Below are positions 50,514 through 59,990 of a stretch of DNA of 64,000 nucleotides, one piece after another. A model generated the notes under the pieces. The model did not search any database. It worked only from the letters and a program-made list of their open reading frames with translations, and was not told where the DNA came from. Within the stretch, counting starts at the first letter, position 1. Each line of letters opens with the position of its first letter. Origin of the DNA: an uncultured Bacteroidota bacterium (GTDB lineage: Bacteria > Bacteroidota > Bacteroidia > Chitinophagales > Chitinophagaceae); the NCBI GenBank assembly GCA_903851465.1, contig CAINOI010000062.1:1-64000 (forward strand). Reading direction: 5' to 3'. The translations under genes and the position numbers were made by a program.

Positions 50514-52463
50514 ATGCTAACTATGTCTTATCCCTACCAAATTAAAGACCTTGCAGGCTACCACGAGGCCTACCAAAAAAGTATTCAAGATCCGGATGCG
50601 TTTTGGGGCGAAGTTGCTGAAAATTTTACATGGCATAAAAAATGGCATAAAGTAAGTGATTGGGATTTTAAAACGGCTTCTGTAAAATGGTTTGTGGGTG
50701 GCCAATTAAATATCACTGAAAATTGTTTGGACAGACACTTGGCGACGATGGGCGATAAGCCTGCCATCATTTGGGAGCCTAATGATCCAGAAGAACAACA
50801 CCGTATATTAACTTATAAGCAACTGCATTTAAAAGTATGCCAGTTTGCGCAAGTGCTATATAATAATGGCGTAAAAAAAGGAGATCGTATTTGTATCTAT
50901 ATGGGTATGATTCCTGAACTAGCCATTGCAGTATTGGCCTGTGCAAGAATAGGCGCAATCCATAGTGTGATTTTTGGCGGCTTCTCTGCACAAAGTATTG
51001 CAGATAGATTAGACGATGCGAAAGCCAATTTCATTATCACCTGCGACGGCGCTTTTAGAGGCGCTAAAGATATCCCATTAAAAGCAGTGATAGACGACGC
51101 TTTAATTGGCAACCATACTGTTCAGCATGTGATTGTTTGCACAAGAACTGGAACAGCAGTATCGATGTTAAAAGGGAGAGATCTTTGGTGGGAAGATGAA
51201 ATTAAAAAAGTGGAAGCGCAGGGTATTCAATTTGTGCCAGCAGCAATCATGGATGCCGAAGATCCTTTATTTATTTTATACACATCTGGCTCTACAGGAA
51301 AACCTAAAGGCGTAGTGCATAGTGTGGCAGGCTATATGGTTTATACCAATTATACTTTTGTAAACACATTCAATTATAACCCCAATGATTTATTCTTCTG
51401 CACTGCAGACATAGGATGGATTACAGGGCATAGCTATATTGTATACGCGCCATTAAGTGCAGGTGGCACTTCCATGATGTTTGAGGGCATACCTACTTTC
51501 CCAGATGCAGGTAGATTCTGGGATATCATTGACAAATTCAAAGTGCAAATTTTATATACAGCACCCACTGCCATTCGATCATTAATGGGTTTTGGATTAG
51601 GTCCAGTGAAAGGGCATGATTTAAGTAGCTTAAAAGTTTTAGGTACAGTTGGCGAACCCATCAATGAAGAAGCATGGAATTGGTACAACGAACATATTGG
51701 AAAAAATAAATGTCCTATTGTGGACACTTGGTTTCAAACAGAAACGGGCGGCATCATGATCTCCAATATGGCTGGTATCACACCAGGCAAAGCAGGCTGG
51801 GCCACTTACCCAATGCCTGGCATTGAACCCATTTTGGTAGATGATAAAGGAGTAGAAATTACAACGCAAGATCTGGAAGGCATGTATCGCGGAAACCTAT
51901 GTATCAAACAAGCTTGGCCTGCAACCATCAGAACAACTTATGGCGACCATGAAAGATGCAGGACCAATTATTTTGCGACCTATGATAATTTATATTTTAC
52001 GGGCGACGGTGCTTTTAGAAACGAAGCAGGTCAATTTAGAATCACAGGGCGTGTAGATGATGTATTAAATGTGAGCGGCCACAGGATTGGTACTGCCGAA
52101 GTTGAAAATGCCATTAACATGCACGCTGGAGTAATAGAGAGTGCCGTGGTGGGCTATCCACATGATATCAAAGGACAAGGCATTTATGCCTATGTGATTT
52201 ATACAGGCTCACACGCACAAGACACCCATGGCACTGCCGAAATGATTCGAAAAGACATTCTACAAACAGTGACAAGAATCATTGGACCAATCGCCAAGCC
52301 GGATAAAATTCAATTTGTTACTGGTTTACCTAAAACAAGATCTGGGAAAATCATGCGTCGAATTTTAAGAAAAGTGGCGGAAGGTGAATTAAATAATTTA
52401 GGCGATACTTCTACCTTACTTGATCCTGCCGTAGTAGATGAAATTGTCAAAGGCGTTGTATAA
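50514..52463 (+). CDS. acs: Acetyl-CoA synthetase (start 50514 or 50523)
   Basis: LFILYTSGSTGKPKGVVHS, TADIGWITGHSY, DTWFQTETGG, YFTGDGAFRNEAGQFRITGRVDDVLNVSGHRIGTAEVE, PKTRSGKIMRRILRK. Confidence 0.95.
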   Translation: MLTMSYPYQIKDLAGYHEAYQKSIQDPDAFWGEVAENFTWHKKWHKVSDWDFKTASVKWFVGGQLNITENCLDRHLATMGDKPAIIWEPNDPEEQHRILTYKQLHLKVCQFAQVLYNNGVKKGDRICIYMGMIPELAIAVLACARIGAIHSVIFGGFSAQSIADRLDDAKANFIITCDGAFRGAKDIPLKAVIDDALIGNHTVQHVIVCTRTGTAVSMLKGRDLWWEDEIKKVEAQGIQFVPAAIMDAEDPLFILYTSGSTGKPKGVVHSVAGYMVYTNYTFVNTFNYNPNDLFFCTADIGWITGHSYIVYAPLSAGGTSMMFEGIPTFPDAGRFWDIIDKFKVQILYTAPTAIRSLMGFGLGPVKGHDLSSLKVLGTVGEPINEEAWNWYNEHIGKNKCPIVDTWFQTETGGIMISNMAGITPGKAGWATYPMPGIEPILVDDKGVEITTQDLEGMYRGNLCIKQAWPATIRTTYGDHERCRTNYFATYDNLYFTGDGAFRNEAGQFRITGRVDDVLNVSGHRIGTAEVENAINMHAGVIESAVVGYPHDIKGQGIYAYVIYTGSHAQDTHGTAEMIRKDILQTVTRIIGPIAKPDKIQFVTGLPKTRSGKIMRRILRKVAEGELNNLGDTSTLLDPAVVDEIVKGVV

Positions 52464-52465
52464 AT

Positions 52466-52498
52466 AAAAAAAGCCTCGATACAATCGAGGCTTTTTTT
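52466..52498. terminator. Bidirectional intrinsic terminator between convergent genes
   Basis: aaaaaaagcctcgat-aca-atcgaggcttttttt. Confidence 0.9.
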
Positions 52499-52517
52499 AT
52501 TGTTATCAATTAGATAA

Positions 52518-54020
52518 TTATTGTTCCATTAAACTTTTTAATTTCTTAGATAAGAAGAAAAGAATAATTGATGCGATACCTGCCATAAATACAAAGAACA
52601 TAAAGAACTCATGCAGGTTGGTGATTTGATAACCAGCAAAAGAAGTTGTTTTACCATTTTCTGGATACAAGGTACTAAATACACCTGCTAATTTATTGGC
52701 AAATGCATTGGCTGTAAACCATACTGCCATTAATAAAGAAGCGAATTTAAGTGGGGCTAATTTATTGAATAAAGAAAGTCCAATTGGCGATAAACAAAGC
52801 TCCCCAAAAGTGTGCATCATGTACATACCTATCAACCAAATCATACTCACTTTCACACCTGTCCCAACGCCATTCACTCCTGTGGCAATCCATAAATAAC
52901 CCAATGCCAATAACATTAAACCCATCGCCATTTTAAATGGAGAAGAAGGTTCTCTTTTCGCTTTACCTAATTTAATCCAAATCCATGCCACCAATGGTGC
53001 AAGAGCTACTACAAATATGGAATTTAAAGATTGAAAGAAGCTTGTTGGCACCACATAAAATCCTAAATCGCGCTGCGTATTTTCAGAGGCAAAAAAGGTA
53101 AGTGATGCACCCGCTTGTTCAAATGCACTCCAGAAAAAGATCACAAAGAAGGACACTGTAAACAATACTGCTACTTTCTTTTTTTGGATTCCATCTAATG
53201 AGGTATCAGAGAATATGATAAAGGCAATTAATAAGATACAACCAATCAATAACCAGAATAAATAACTCACTACTTTAATATCAATATACACCAACGCGAT
53301 TGTTAAAAGAGAAAGTAAAAACAGTAACCCAATCATGACTGGAATTTTTTGCAACATTTTTGGTGCTTCTTTTGGCGCATCTCCTATTGATGTCCCTTCC
53401 GCGTCTACTAAATATTTTTTCTGAAACATCATTTGTGTAATCACACTTAAAAGCATGGCTATCCCGCCTGCTAAAAAAGCCCATTTGAAGTCTCCATTAT
53501 TCCCTGTGTCACCAAAAAAGCCACAAACAATAGGTCCAAGCGCACCACCTGTGTTGATGCCCATATAAAAAATGGTATATGCTGCGTCAATTTTTGAGTC
53601 CCCTTTTTTATATAATTGCCCCACCATACTTGAGATATTTGGCTTGAAAAAACCATTCCCTGCAATCATACAACCCAAACCAGTATAAAAAAGCGGCATT
53701 GCAAGTGCGGCATTATCATAAAAATGACCGCAAAAAAACAAGACAAATTCACCAATGGCCATGACCAATCCTCCTGCAATAATTGAGCGTTTGTTCCCCC
53801 AATACCTGTCTGCGATATAGCCTCCTAATAAAGGTGTTAAGTAAATCAACCCTGTATAACTTCCGTATACTTGTGATGCATCTATTTGATTAAAAGCCAT
53901 TGCTTTTACTAAAAACAAGACCAATATGGCACGCATACCATAATAGTTAAATCGCTCCCACATTTCTGTAGCGAATAAAACATAAAGTCCTTTTGGATGC
54001 TGTTGTGTCGTTGTAGACAT
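52518..54020 (-). CDS. POT/PTR-family peptide:H+ symporter; start trimmed to MSTTTQQHPKG
   Basis: ATEMWERFNYYGMRAILVLFL, GGYIADRYWGNKRSIIAGG, FYMGINTGGALGPIVCG, FWSAFEQAGASLTFFA. Confidence 0.93.
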   Translation of the reverse strand: MSTTTQQHPKGLYVLFATEMWERFNYYGMRAILVLFLVKAMAFNQIDASQVYGSYTGLIYLTPLLGGYIADRYWGNKRSIIAGGLVMAIGEFVLFFCGHFYDNAALAMPLFYTGLGCMIAGNGFFKPNISSMVGQLYKKGDSKIDAAYTIFYMGINTGGALGPIVCGFFGDTGNNGDFKWAFLAGGIAMLLSVITQMMFQKKYLVDAEGTSIGDAPKEAPKMLQKIPVMIGLLFLLSLLTIALVYIDIKVVSYLFWLLIGCILLIAFIIFSDTSLDGIQKKKVAVLFTVSFFVIFFWSAFEQAGASLTFFASENTQRDLGFYVVPTSFFQSLNSIFVVALAPLVAWIWIKLGKAKREPSSPFKMAMGLMLLALGYLWIATGVNGVGTGVKVSMIWLIGMYMMHTFGELCLSPIGLSLFNKLAPLKFASLLMAVWFTANAFANKLAGVFSTLYPENGKTTSFAGYQITNLHEFFMFFVFMAGIASIILFFLSKKLKSLMEQ

Positions 54021-54073
54021 AATAAATCGTTTATTTAATTGGTACAAAATAATAAAATCCCTTCAATAAATTT

Positions 54074-54081
54074 TACTTTCG
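54074..54081 (+). promoter_or_regulatory. Putative -7-like element TACTTTCG upstream of purD
   Basis: TAnnTTCG variant, 19 nt before ATG. Confidence 0.35.
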
Positions 54082-54100
54082 TGCTGCAATCACCTTAATT

Positions 54101-55387
54101 ATGAATATTTTACTTATTGGTTCTGGCGGAAGAGAACATGCATTGGCTTGGAAAATAGCCCAAAGCTACCATTGTGATCATTTGTATATCGCACCGGGTA
54201 ATCCAGGCACAGCTGCTATTGGCGCCAATTTACCGATTGCCATAGACGATTTTGATGGATTGAAGCAGGCTGCCATGACCCACCAAATTGACATGATCAT
54301 TGTTGGACCAGAAGAACCACTTGTAAAAGGTATTTATGACTTTTTTGCAAATGACCCTTTAACAGCTGCCATCAATGTGATTGGGCCATCTGCAGCAGCA
54401 GCCCAATTGGAAGGAAGTAAAGCCTTTAGCAAGCATTTTATGCAAAGGCACCAGATCCCAACTGCTGGATATGCCGAATTTACCATTGACAACTACGAGG
54501 AAGGAAAACAATATATCACCACACATAGCTTACCAATTGTCTTAAAGGCAGATGGGCTAGCCGCTGGAAAGGGCGTGATTATTGCAACAACGCACCAAGA
54601 GGCATTGGAATGTTTTGAGGCCATGTTGCAACATAAACAATTTGGTACAGCTAGCGCTAGAGTGGTGATTGAGGCATTTTTAACAGGGATAGAAGTCAGC
54701 GTTTTTGCGCTTACCGATGGTAAAAACTACCAAATCATAGGACACGCAAAAGACTACAAACGAATAGGAGAAGGCGATACAGGCCTAAATACGGGAGGAA
54801 TGGGTTGTGTAAGCCCAGTGCCATTTATGGATGATGCTTTTATGAAAAAAGTGGAAGAAAAGATTGTTCGTCCAACAATCGAAGGCATTGCCAAGGAAGG
54901 ATTGGTCTATAAAGGGTTTGTCTTTTTTGGCTTAATGAACTGTGATGGGGAACCTTCTGTTATTGAATACAATTGTCGTTTAGGAGACCCTGAAACCGAG
55001 GTCATTCTACCCCGCTTACAAACTGACTTAGTCAGCATTTTAGCAGCTACAGATAATGGCACATTAGAAGACGTAAATATTGAATACAATGATGGTGCTT
55101 TTGCTACCGTGATGGCGGTAAGTGGCGGCTATCCTGGTGACTACCAAAAAGGGTTTCCAATTAGCGGAATAGACCTTGTATCTAAAACATCCAAAACGAC
55201 CCTATTCCAAGCTGGGACTGGGTTTAAGGAAGATGTAATTGTGACCAATGGAGGTCGAGTTTTAACTGTCACGGCTCAAGGAAATACGATTTCAGAAGCA
55301 GTTGAAACTTCAACAAATGCATTGGGTCTGATTCAATTTGAAGGCATGAATTTTAGAAAAGATATTGGCTACGAGTTCAAGGCGTAA
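54101..55387 (+). CDS. purD: Phosphoribosylamine-glycine ligase
   Basis: MNILLIGSGGREHALAWKIAQS, GPEEPLVKGI, LKADGLAAGKGVIIA, GLNTGGMG, EYNCRLGDPETEVILPRL. Confidence 0.96.
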   Translation: MNILLIGSGGREHALAWKIAQSYHCDHLYIAPGNPGTAAIGANLPIAIDDFDGLKQAAMTHQIDMIIVGPEEPLVKGIYDFFANDPLTAAINVIGPSAAAAQLEGSKAFSKHFMQRHQIPTAGYAEFTIDNYEEGKQYITTHSLPIVLKADGLAAGKGVIIATTHQEALECFEAMLQHKQFGTASARVVIEAFLTGIEVSVFALTDGKNYQIIGHAKDYKRIGEGDTGLNTGGMGCVSPVPFMDDAFMKKVEEKIVRPTIEGIAKEGLVYKGFVFFGLMNCDGEPSVIEYNCRLGDPETEVILPRLQTDLVSILAATDNGTLEDVNIEYNDGAFATVMAVSGGYPGDYQKGFPISGIDLVSKTSKTTLFQAGTGFKEDVIVTNGGRVLTVTAQGNTISEAVETSTNALGLIQFEGMNFRKDIGYEFKA

Positions 55388-55390
55388 ACA

Positions 55391-55412
55391 TTGTTGATAG
55401 TCCTTGTTGATA
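55391..55412. repeat. Direct repeat ttgttgata x2 (13-nt period) upstream of mreB
   Basis: ttgttgata at 55391-55399 and 55404-55412. Confidence 0.6.
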
Positions 55413-55504
55413 ATTATTCTTAGACATTTTTTAAAAAGCTTTGTAGTTCAAGGATTTTAGATGATTTTTGCATCATTCCAATGAACGTAAAATACTGAAC
55501 GAAT

Positions 55505-56530
55505 ATGGGCTTATTTAACTTTTTCACCCAAGAGATTGCAATGGACTTGGGCACCGCAAATACATTAATCATCCACAATGACGAAGTGGTCGTAAACGAA
55601 CCTTCAATTATTGCCTTGAATAGGAATAATATGAAAGAGGTTTTAGGTGTTGGGAAAAAGGCATTGTTGATGCACGAAAAAACGCACGAAAGTATTAAAA
55701 CAGTTCGTCCATTAAAGGATGGTGTAATCGCCGACTTTAACGCTGCAGAATTGATGATTCGTGAGTTGATGAAAATGATTTATCCAAAGAAGCCATTGTT
55801 TCCACCAAGTTGGAGAATGGTGATTTGTATTCCCTCTTCAATTACAGAAGTAGAAAAAAGAGCTGTTCGTGATAGTGCTGAACAAGCAGGCGCAAAAGAA
55901 GTATACATGATTCACGAACCTATGGCTGCGGCATTGGGTATTGGTATTGATGTTGAAGAGCCAGTAGGAAATATGATTATTGATATTGGAGGTGGTACAA
56001 CAGGTATTACGGTGATTGCATTAGCAGGTATTGTTTGTGATCAAAGTATTCGTGTAGCTGGTGATGAATTTACAGCAGATATCATGGAAGCATTAAGACG
56101 TTACCATAGTTTATTAATTGGTGAGCGTACTGCAGAACAAATTAAAATACATGTTGGCGCCGCATTAAAAGATTTAGACAATCCGCCAGAAGATATGCCA
56201 GTCAATGGTAGAGACTTAGTAACAGGAATTCCAAAACAAATCATGGTGTCATACCAAGAAGTAGCTGAGGCTTTGGATAAAAGTATTTTCAAAATCGAAG
56301 AAGCAATTTTAAAAGCATTAGAGACAACACCTCCAGAACTTGCTGCAGACATCTATCGTAGAGGTTTATACATTACAGGTGGTGGATCGCTTTTAAGAGG
56401 TTTAGACAAAAGATTGAGTGCAAAAATTAAATTACCAGTTCATGTAGCTGACGATCCTTTAAAGAGTGTTGTCCGCGGAACAGGCATTGCATTGAAAAAC
56501 TACCAACGTTTTCCATTCATTATGAGATAA
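55505..56530 (+). CDS. mreB: Rod shape-determining protein MreB
   Basis: MDLGTANTLI, VRPLKDGVIADFNAAELMI, VEKRAVRDSAEQAGAKEVYMIHEPMAAALGIGI, IDIGGGTTGITVIAL. Confidence 0.96.
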   Translation: MGLFNFFTQEIAMDLGTANTLIIHNDEVVVNEPSIIALNRNNMKEVLGVGKKALLMHEKTHESIKTVRPLKDGVIADFNAAELMIRELMKMIYPKKPLFPPSWRMVICIPSSITEVEKRAVRDSAEQAGAKEVYMIHEPMAAALGIGIDVEEPVGNMIIDIGGGTTGITVIALAGIVCDQSIRVAGDEFTADIMEALRRYHSLLIGERTAEQIKIHVGAALKDLDNPPEDMPVNGRDLVTGIPKQIMVSYQEVAEALDKSIFKIEEAILKALETTPPELAADIYRRGLYITGGGSLLRGLDKRLSAKIKLPVHVADDPLKSVVRGTGIALKNYQRFPFIMR

Positions 56531-56536
56531 TTACTA

Positions 56537-57391
56537 ATGAAGAATATCATTGGCTTTATACGACAGAACTATACTTTTTTTAGCTTCCTGATACTTCAAA
56601 TAGTATCGTTGGTAATGTTGTCTTCTTTCAGTAAATCACATCAAACATTTTTTGGTAATTGGAACAATGCCGTTGCCGGAAAAGTAAACTCTTATTACAA
56701 TGAATGGGCTTACTTTTTTGATTTAAAAGCAACCAACGAAAAATTAGTGGCAGAAAATGTAGCACTAAGAAACGAACTTGTTCAAAATTTTGTGCCATAT
56801 GATACCAGTGTAAAATCTGGTACGTTGATTTTAAGAAAAGATAGTTTAGAAAAAACTAGAAAATTCTTTTACTATCCAGCCAAAGTGGTAGGCAACAGCT
56901 TCACCCTTCAAAAAAATTATATTACTATTGAACGCGGGTCTTTACAAGGTGTTAAAAAAGACATGGCTGCAATAAGTCCTGATGGATCCATTGTAGGTGT
57001 GGTGGTGGAAGTGAATGACAACTACAGCAAAATCATGAGCTTATTGCATCGAAATAGTAAAGTAAGTGCGATGTTGAAAAAAGATCGAATAGCTGGAAGT
57101 ATGGAATGGGACGGGAAGAGTCCTGATGTTTTATCATTAAAAAATATTTCAAAGAGTGCCTCTCCTAAAATTGGCGACACTGTTTTAACTAGTCCATACT
57201 CGTCTAGTTTCCCTGCGCAATTGATGATTGGTAGAGTAACGAGTATTATCAAAGACCCTTCAAGCAATTTCTTGACTTTGAATATAAAATCAGCTACCAA
57301 TTTCTACAATTTAGAATTTGTATACTTAGTTGAAAATAAAAGAATGGAGGCACAAGCTAATATTGAACAAAAGGGGGAAGGCAATGACTAA
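56537..57391 (+). CDS. mreC: Rod shape-determining protein MreC
   Basis: N-terminal TM, coiled coil, AKVVGNSFTLQKNYITIERGSLQGVKKDMAAISPDGSIVGVVVEVNDNYSKIMSLLHRNSKVSA. Confidence 0.92.
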   Translation: MKNIIGFIRQNYTFFSFLILQIVSLVMLSSFSKSHQTFFGNWNNAVAGKVNSYYNEWAYFFDLKATNEKLVAENVALRNELVQNFVPYDTSVKSGTLILRKDSLEKTRKFFYYPAKVVGNSFTLQKNYITIERGSLQGVKKDMAAISPDGSIVGVVVEVNDNYSKIMSLLHRNSKVSAMLKKDRIAGSMEWDGKSPDVLSLKNISKSASPKIGDTVLTSPYSSSFPAQLMIGRVTSIIKDPSSNFLTLNIKSATNFYNLEFVYLVENKRMEAQANIEQKGEGND

Positions 57392-57905
57392 TCTTTTAAA
57401 AAATATTGCCAGATTCATTTTATTCTTATTGATACAGATTATCATTTTGAATGAAATTCCACCCATTCATCAATTTATAACACCCTATTTATATTTTATT
57501 TTTATACTTTGGTTGCCATTTGGCAACAGTAGAATAGCAACCACCTTATTGGGTTTTGCGCTTGGATATACATTAGATATGTTTACCAATACCCCAGGAC
57601 TTCATGCAGCGGCAGCTACATTGATTGGTTACCTTAGACCAACTATTTTGAATATTCTTTTAGCGCAGGAAGCATCAGAGGAATTGACAAAAGAACCAAG
57701 TATTGGTACTATGGGATGGGGACCGTTTGCATTTTACATTTTTTCACTCACATTCATCCATCACTTTTATTTAGTGTTATTAGAGTGGTTGCAATTTGGC
57801 AACTTTAGCTATTTCATAGGAAAAGTATTTTTTACAAGTCTCATGAGTATCCTACTAATTTTACTAGTAGAACTCTTACTGAACAGAAGGAAGCTAAAAA
57901 GATAA
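57384..57905 (+). CDS. mreD: Rod shape-determining protein MreD; start trimmed to ATG 57384
   Basis: Polytopic membrane protein between mreC and mrdA; overlaps the mreC 3' end by 8 nt. Confidence 0.82.
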   Translation: MTNLLKNIARFILFLLIQIIILNEIPPIHQFITPYLYFIFILWLPFGNSRIATTLLGFALGYTLDMFTNTPGLHAAAATLIGYLRPTILNILLAQEASEELTKEPSIGTMGWGPFAFYIFSLTFIHHFYLVLLEWLQFGNFSYFIGKVFFTSLMSILLILLVELLLNRRKLKR

Positions 57906-57908
57906 TAC

Positions 57909-59987
57909 ATGTCAGTATACAATCAGAATCGAGGAGGCATCATTCAAATTATCATTGGTACTATTTTTTTCCTAATTGTTGGTCAATTGGTGAGTCTTCA
58001 AATTGTATCCAATAAATATAAATTAGCTGCTGACAATAACGCCATCTTTCGAAAGATTGTTTACCCTGACCGTGGTATTATTTATGATCGAAAAAAGAGA
58101 GCACTACTAGAAAATACCATTAGTTATGACTTAGTCGTGATCCCTAATGAGGCTAAAGGAGTGGATACAGCTGCATTATGTGCAATCCTACAAATTGATA
58201 AAGCAGAATATAGCAAAAGAATTGTTGAAGCAATTATAAAAAATACAAGGGTGAAGGCTGGCGTCTTTGAGCCATTTTTAACGGCCGAGATTTACGCACA
58301 ATTAAATGAAAACTTATACCGTTTCCCAGGTTTTTCTTTATCAGAACGTTCCATTAGAAGCTATCCTTATAATACAGCTGCACTTGTATTGGGCTATGTG
58401 GCAGAAGTAGATGTGAAATTTTTAAAGGAGCATGAATCAGAAGGGTATGAGATGGGGGATTATGCAGGCATGATCGGATTAGAAAAAAATTATGAAACGG
58501 TATTGATGGGCCAAAGAGGTGTAAAGCGTTTTTTAAGAGACAATAAAGGGAAAATACAAGGCCCTTATGAAAAAGGAGAATTTGATACCGTTGCTGTTGC
58601 AGGAAAAAATTTATACACCAGTGTGGATGTTCAAGTGCAACAACTAGCAGAAAAATTATTGCAAAATAAAATAGGGAGTGCAGTTGCCATCAATCCTAAA
58701 ACCGGAGGAGTGATTGCGATGGCCTCTAGTCCAGGGTATAACCCGAATTTATTAACTGGTAGTCAAAGAAGAAAAACAATTGGCAGGTTGCTTTTAGATA
58801 CATCAAGACCACTTTATAATCGAGCGATTAAAGGACAATATCCACCTGGTTCCACCTTTAAACCCTTGGGTGCGTTGATAGCTTTAGATGAAGGATTGAT
58901 CACGCCTAATTACGGCTATAATTGTTTTGGATCTTATGGCGCTTGCGGTGACCCAAGAAAATGTGAACACCATAATGCTGGACACGCTGCGAATCTACAA
59001 TTGGCTTTAGCTTATTCTTGTAACTCTTATTTCTTACAGGTATTTAGAATGGCTATTGACAATCCAAAATATAAATCTGCTAAAGGCGGATATGTAAAGT
59101 GGAAAGAATATATGAATGCTTTTGGATTCGGACGAAAACTTGGTGTAGACTTGCCAAGCGAAAACAAAGCGAATATTCCAGACACTGCACAATACAATAA
59201 AGACTTTGGTAATCCAAGGTATTGGAATAGCTGTTATATGTTAACACTTGGAATTGGTCAAGATAGAATGACCGCAACCCCTTTGCAATTAGCCAATTCA
59301 ATGGCATTCATTGCAAATGAAGGCTATTATTATACCCCCCATTTTGTCGATAGTATTGAATCTGAAACCCAAGAAGAAGCAGCTCAATTAGCGCCTTTTA
59401 GAAAAAAACAAAAAGTCACAAAAATTCCAAAGGAATACTTTGATGTGATCAAAGAAGGAATGCATGATGTAACAGTGTATGGAACTGCAGCGTTTATTAA
59501 AGTACCTGGTCATGAATACTGTGCTAAAACTGGAACAGCACAAAATCCACACGGGAAAAACCACTCCTTATTTGTTTGCTTTGCACCAAAAGACAATCCT
59601 AAAATTGCAGTGGCAGTCATTGTAGAAAATGCAGGTTACGGAGCTACTTGGGCTGGACCAATTGGTGGATTATTGATGGAGCAATACTTGAATGACACAC
59701 TCACAAAAGAAAGTCAATTGAAAGCGGATAACCTTGCTCAAGTTGATTTAATGCCACAAGCTATTAAAAATTGGTACGCCCAGCATAATAAGTCTGCTTA
59801 CCTCACCCCTATCGAGTATAATAACGACGAATTATCAGACATTTGGGATATGGAGATGTTATCAGAAGGTGTGGTGAAAACAAAAACAAAAGATACAGCA
59901 CCTCCTGCGCCATTGCCTAACACAGATAAAACGAATAAGGATAGCTTGCTACCTAATACAGATAAAAAGAAAAGGCTCAATCCATAA
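57909..59987 (+). CDS. mrdA: Penicillin-binding protein 2
   Basis: PDRGIIYDRKKRALLEN, YPPGSTFKPLGALIAL (SxxK), SCNSYF (SxN), KTGTAQNPHG (KTG). Confidence 0.94.
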   Translation: MSVYNQNRGGIIQIIIGTIFFLIVGQLVSLQIVSNKYKLAADNNAIFRKIVYPDRGIIYDRKKRALLENTISYDLVVIPNEAKGVDTAALCAILQIDKAEYSKRIVEAIIKNTRVKAGVFEPFLTAEIYAQLNENLYRFPGFSLSERSIRSYPYNTAALVLGYVAEVDVKFLKEHESEGYEMGDYAGMIGLEKNYETVLMGQRGVKRFLRDNKGKIQGPYEKGEFDTVAVAGKNLYTSVDVQVQQLAEKLLQNKIGSAVAINPKTGGVIAMASSPGYNPNLLTGSQRRKTIGRLLLDTSRPLYNRAIKGQYPPGSTFKPLGALIALDEGLITPNYGYNCFGSYGACGDPRKCEHHNAGHAANLQLALAYSCNSYFLQVFRMAIDNPKYKSAKGGYVKWKEYMNAFGFGRKLGVDLPSENKANIPDTAQYNKDFGNPRYWNSCYMLTLGIGQDRMTATPLQLANSMAFIANEGYYYTPHFVDSIESETQEEAAQLAPFRKKQKVTKIPKEYFDVIKEGMHDVTVYGTAAFIKVPGHEYCAKTGTAQNPHGKNHSLFVCFAPKDNPKIAVAVIVENAGYGATWAGPIGGLLMEQYLNDTLTKESQLKADNLAQVDLMPQAIKNWYAQHNKSAYLTPIEYNNDELSDIWDMEMLSEGVVKTKTKDTAPPAPLPNTDKTNKDSLLPNTDKKKRLNP

Positions 59988-59990
59988 ACT

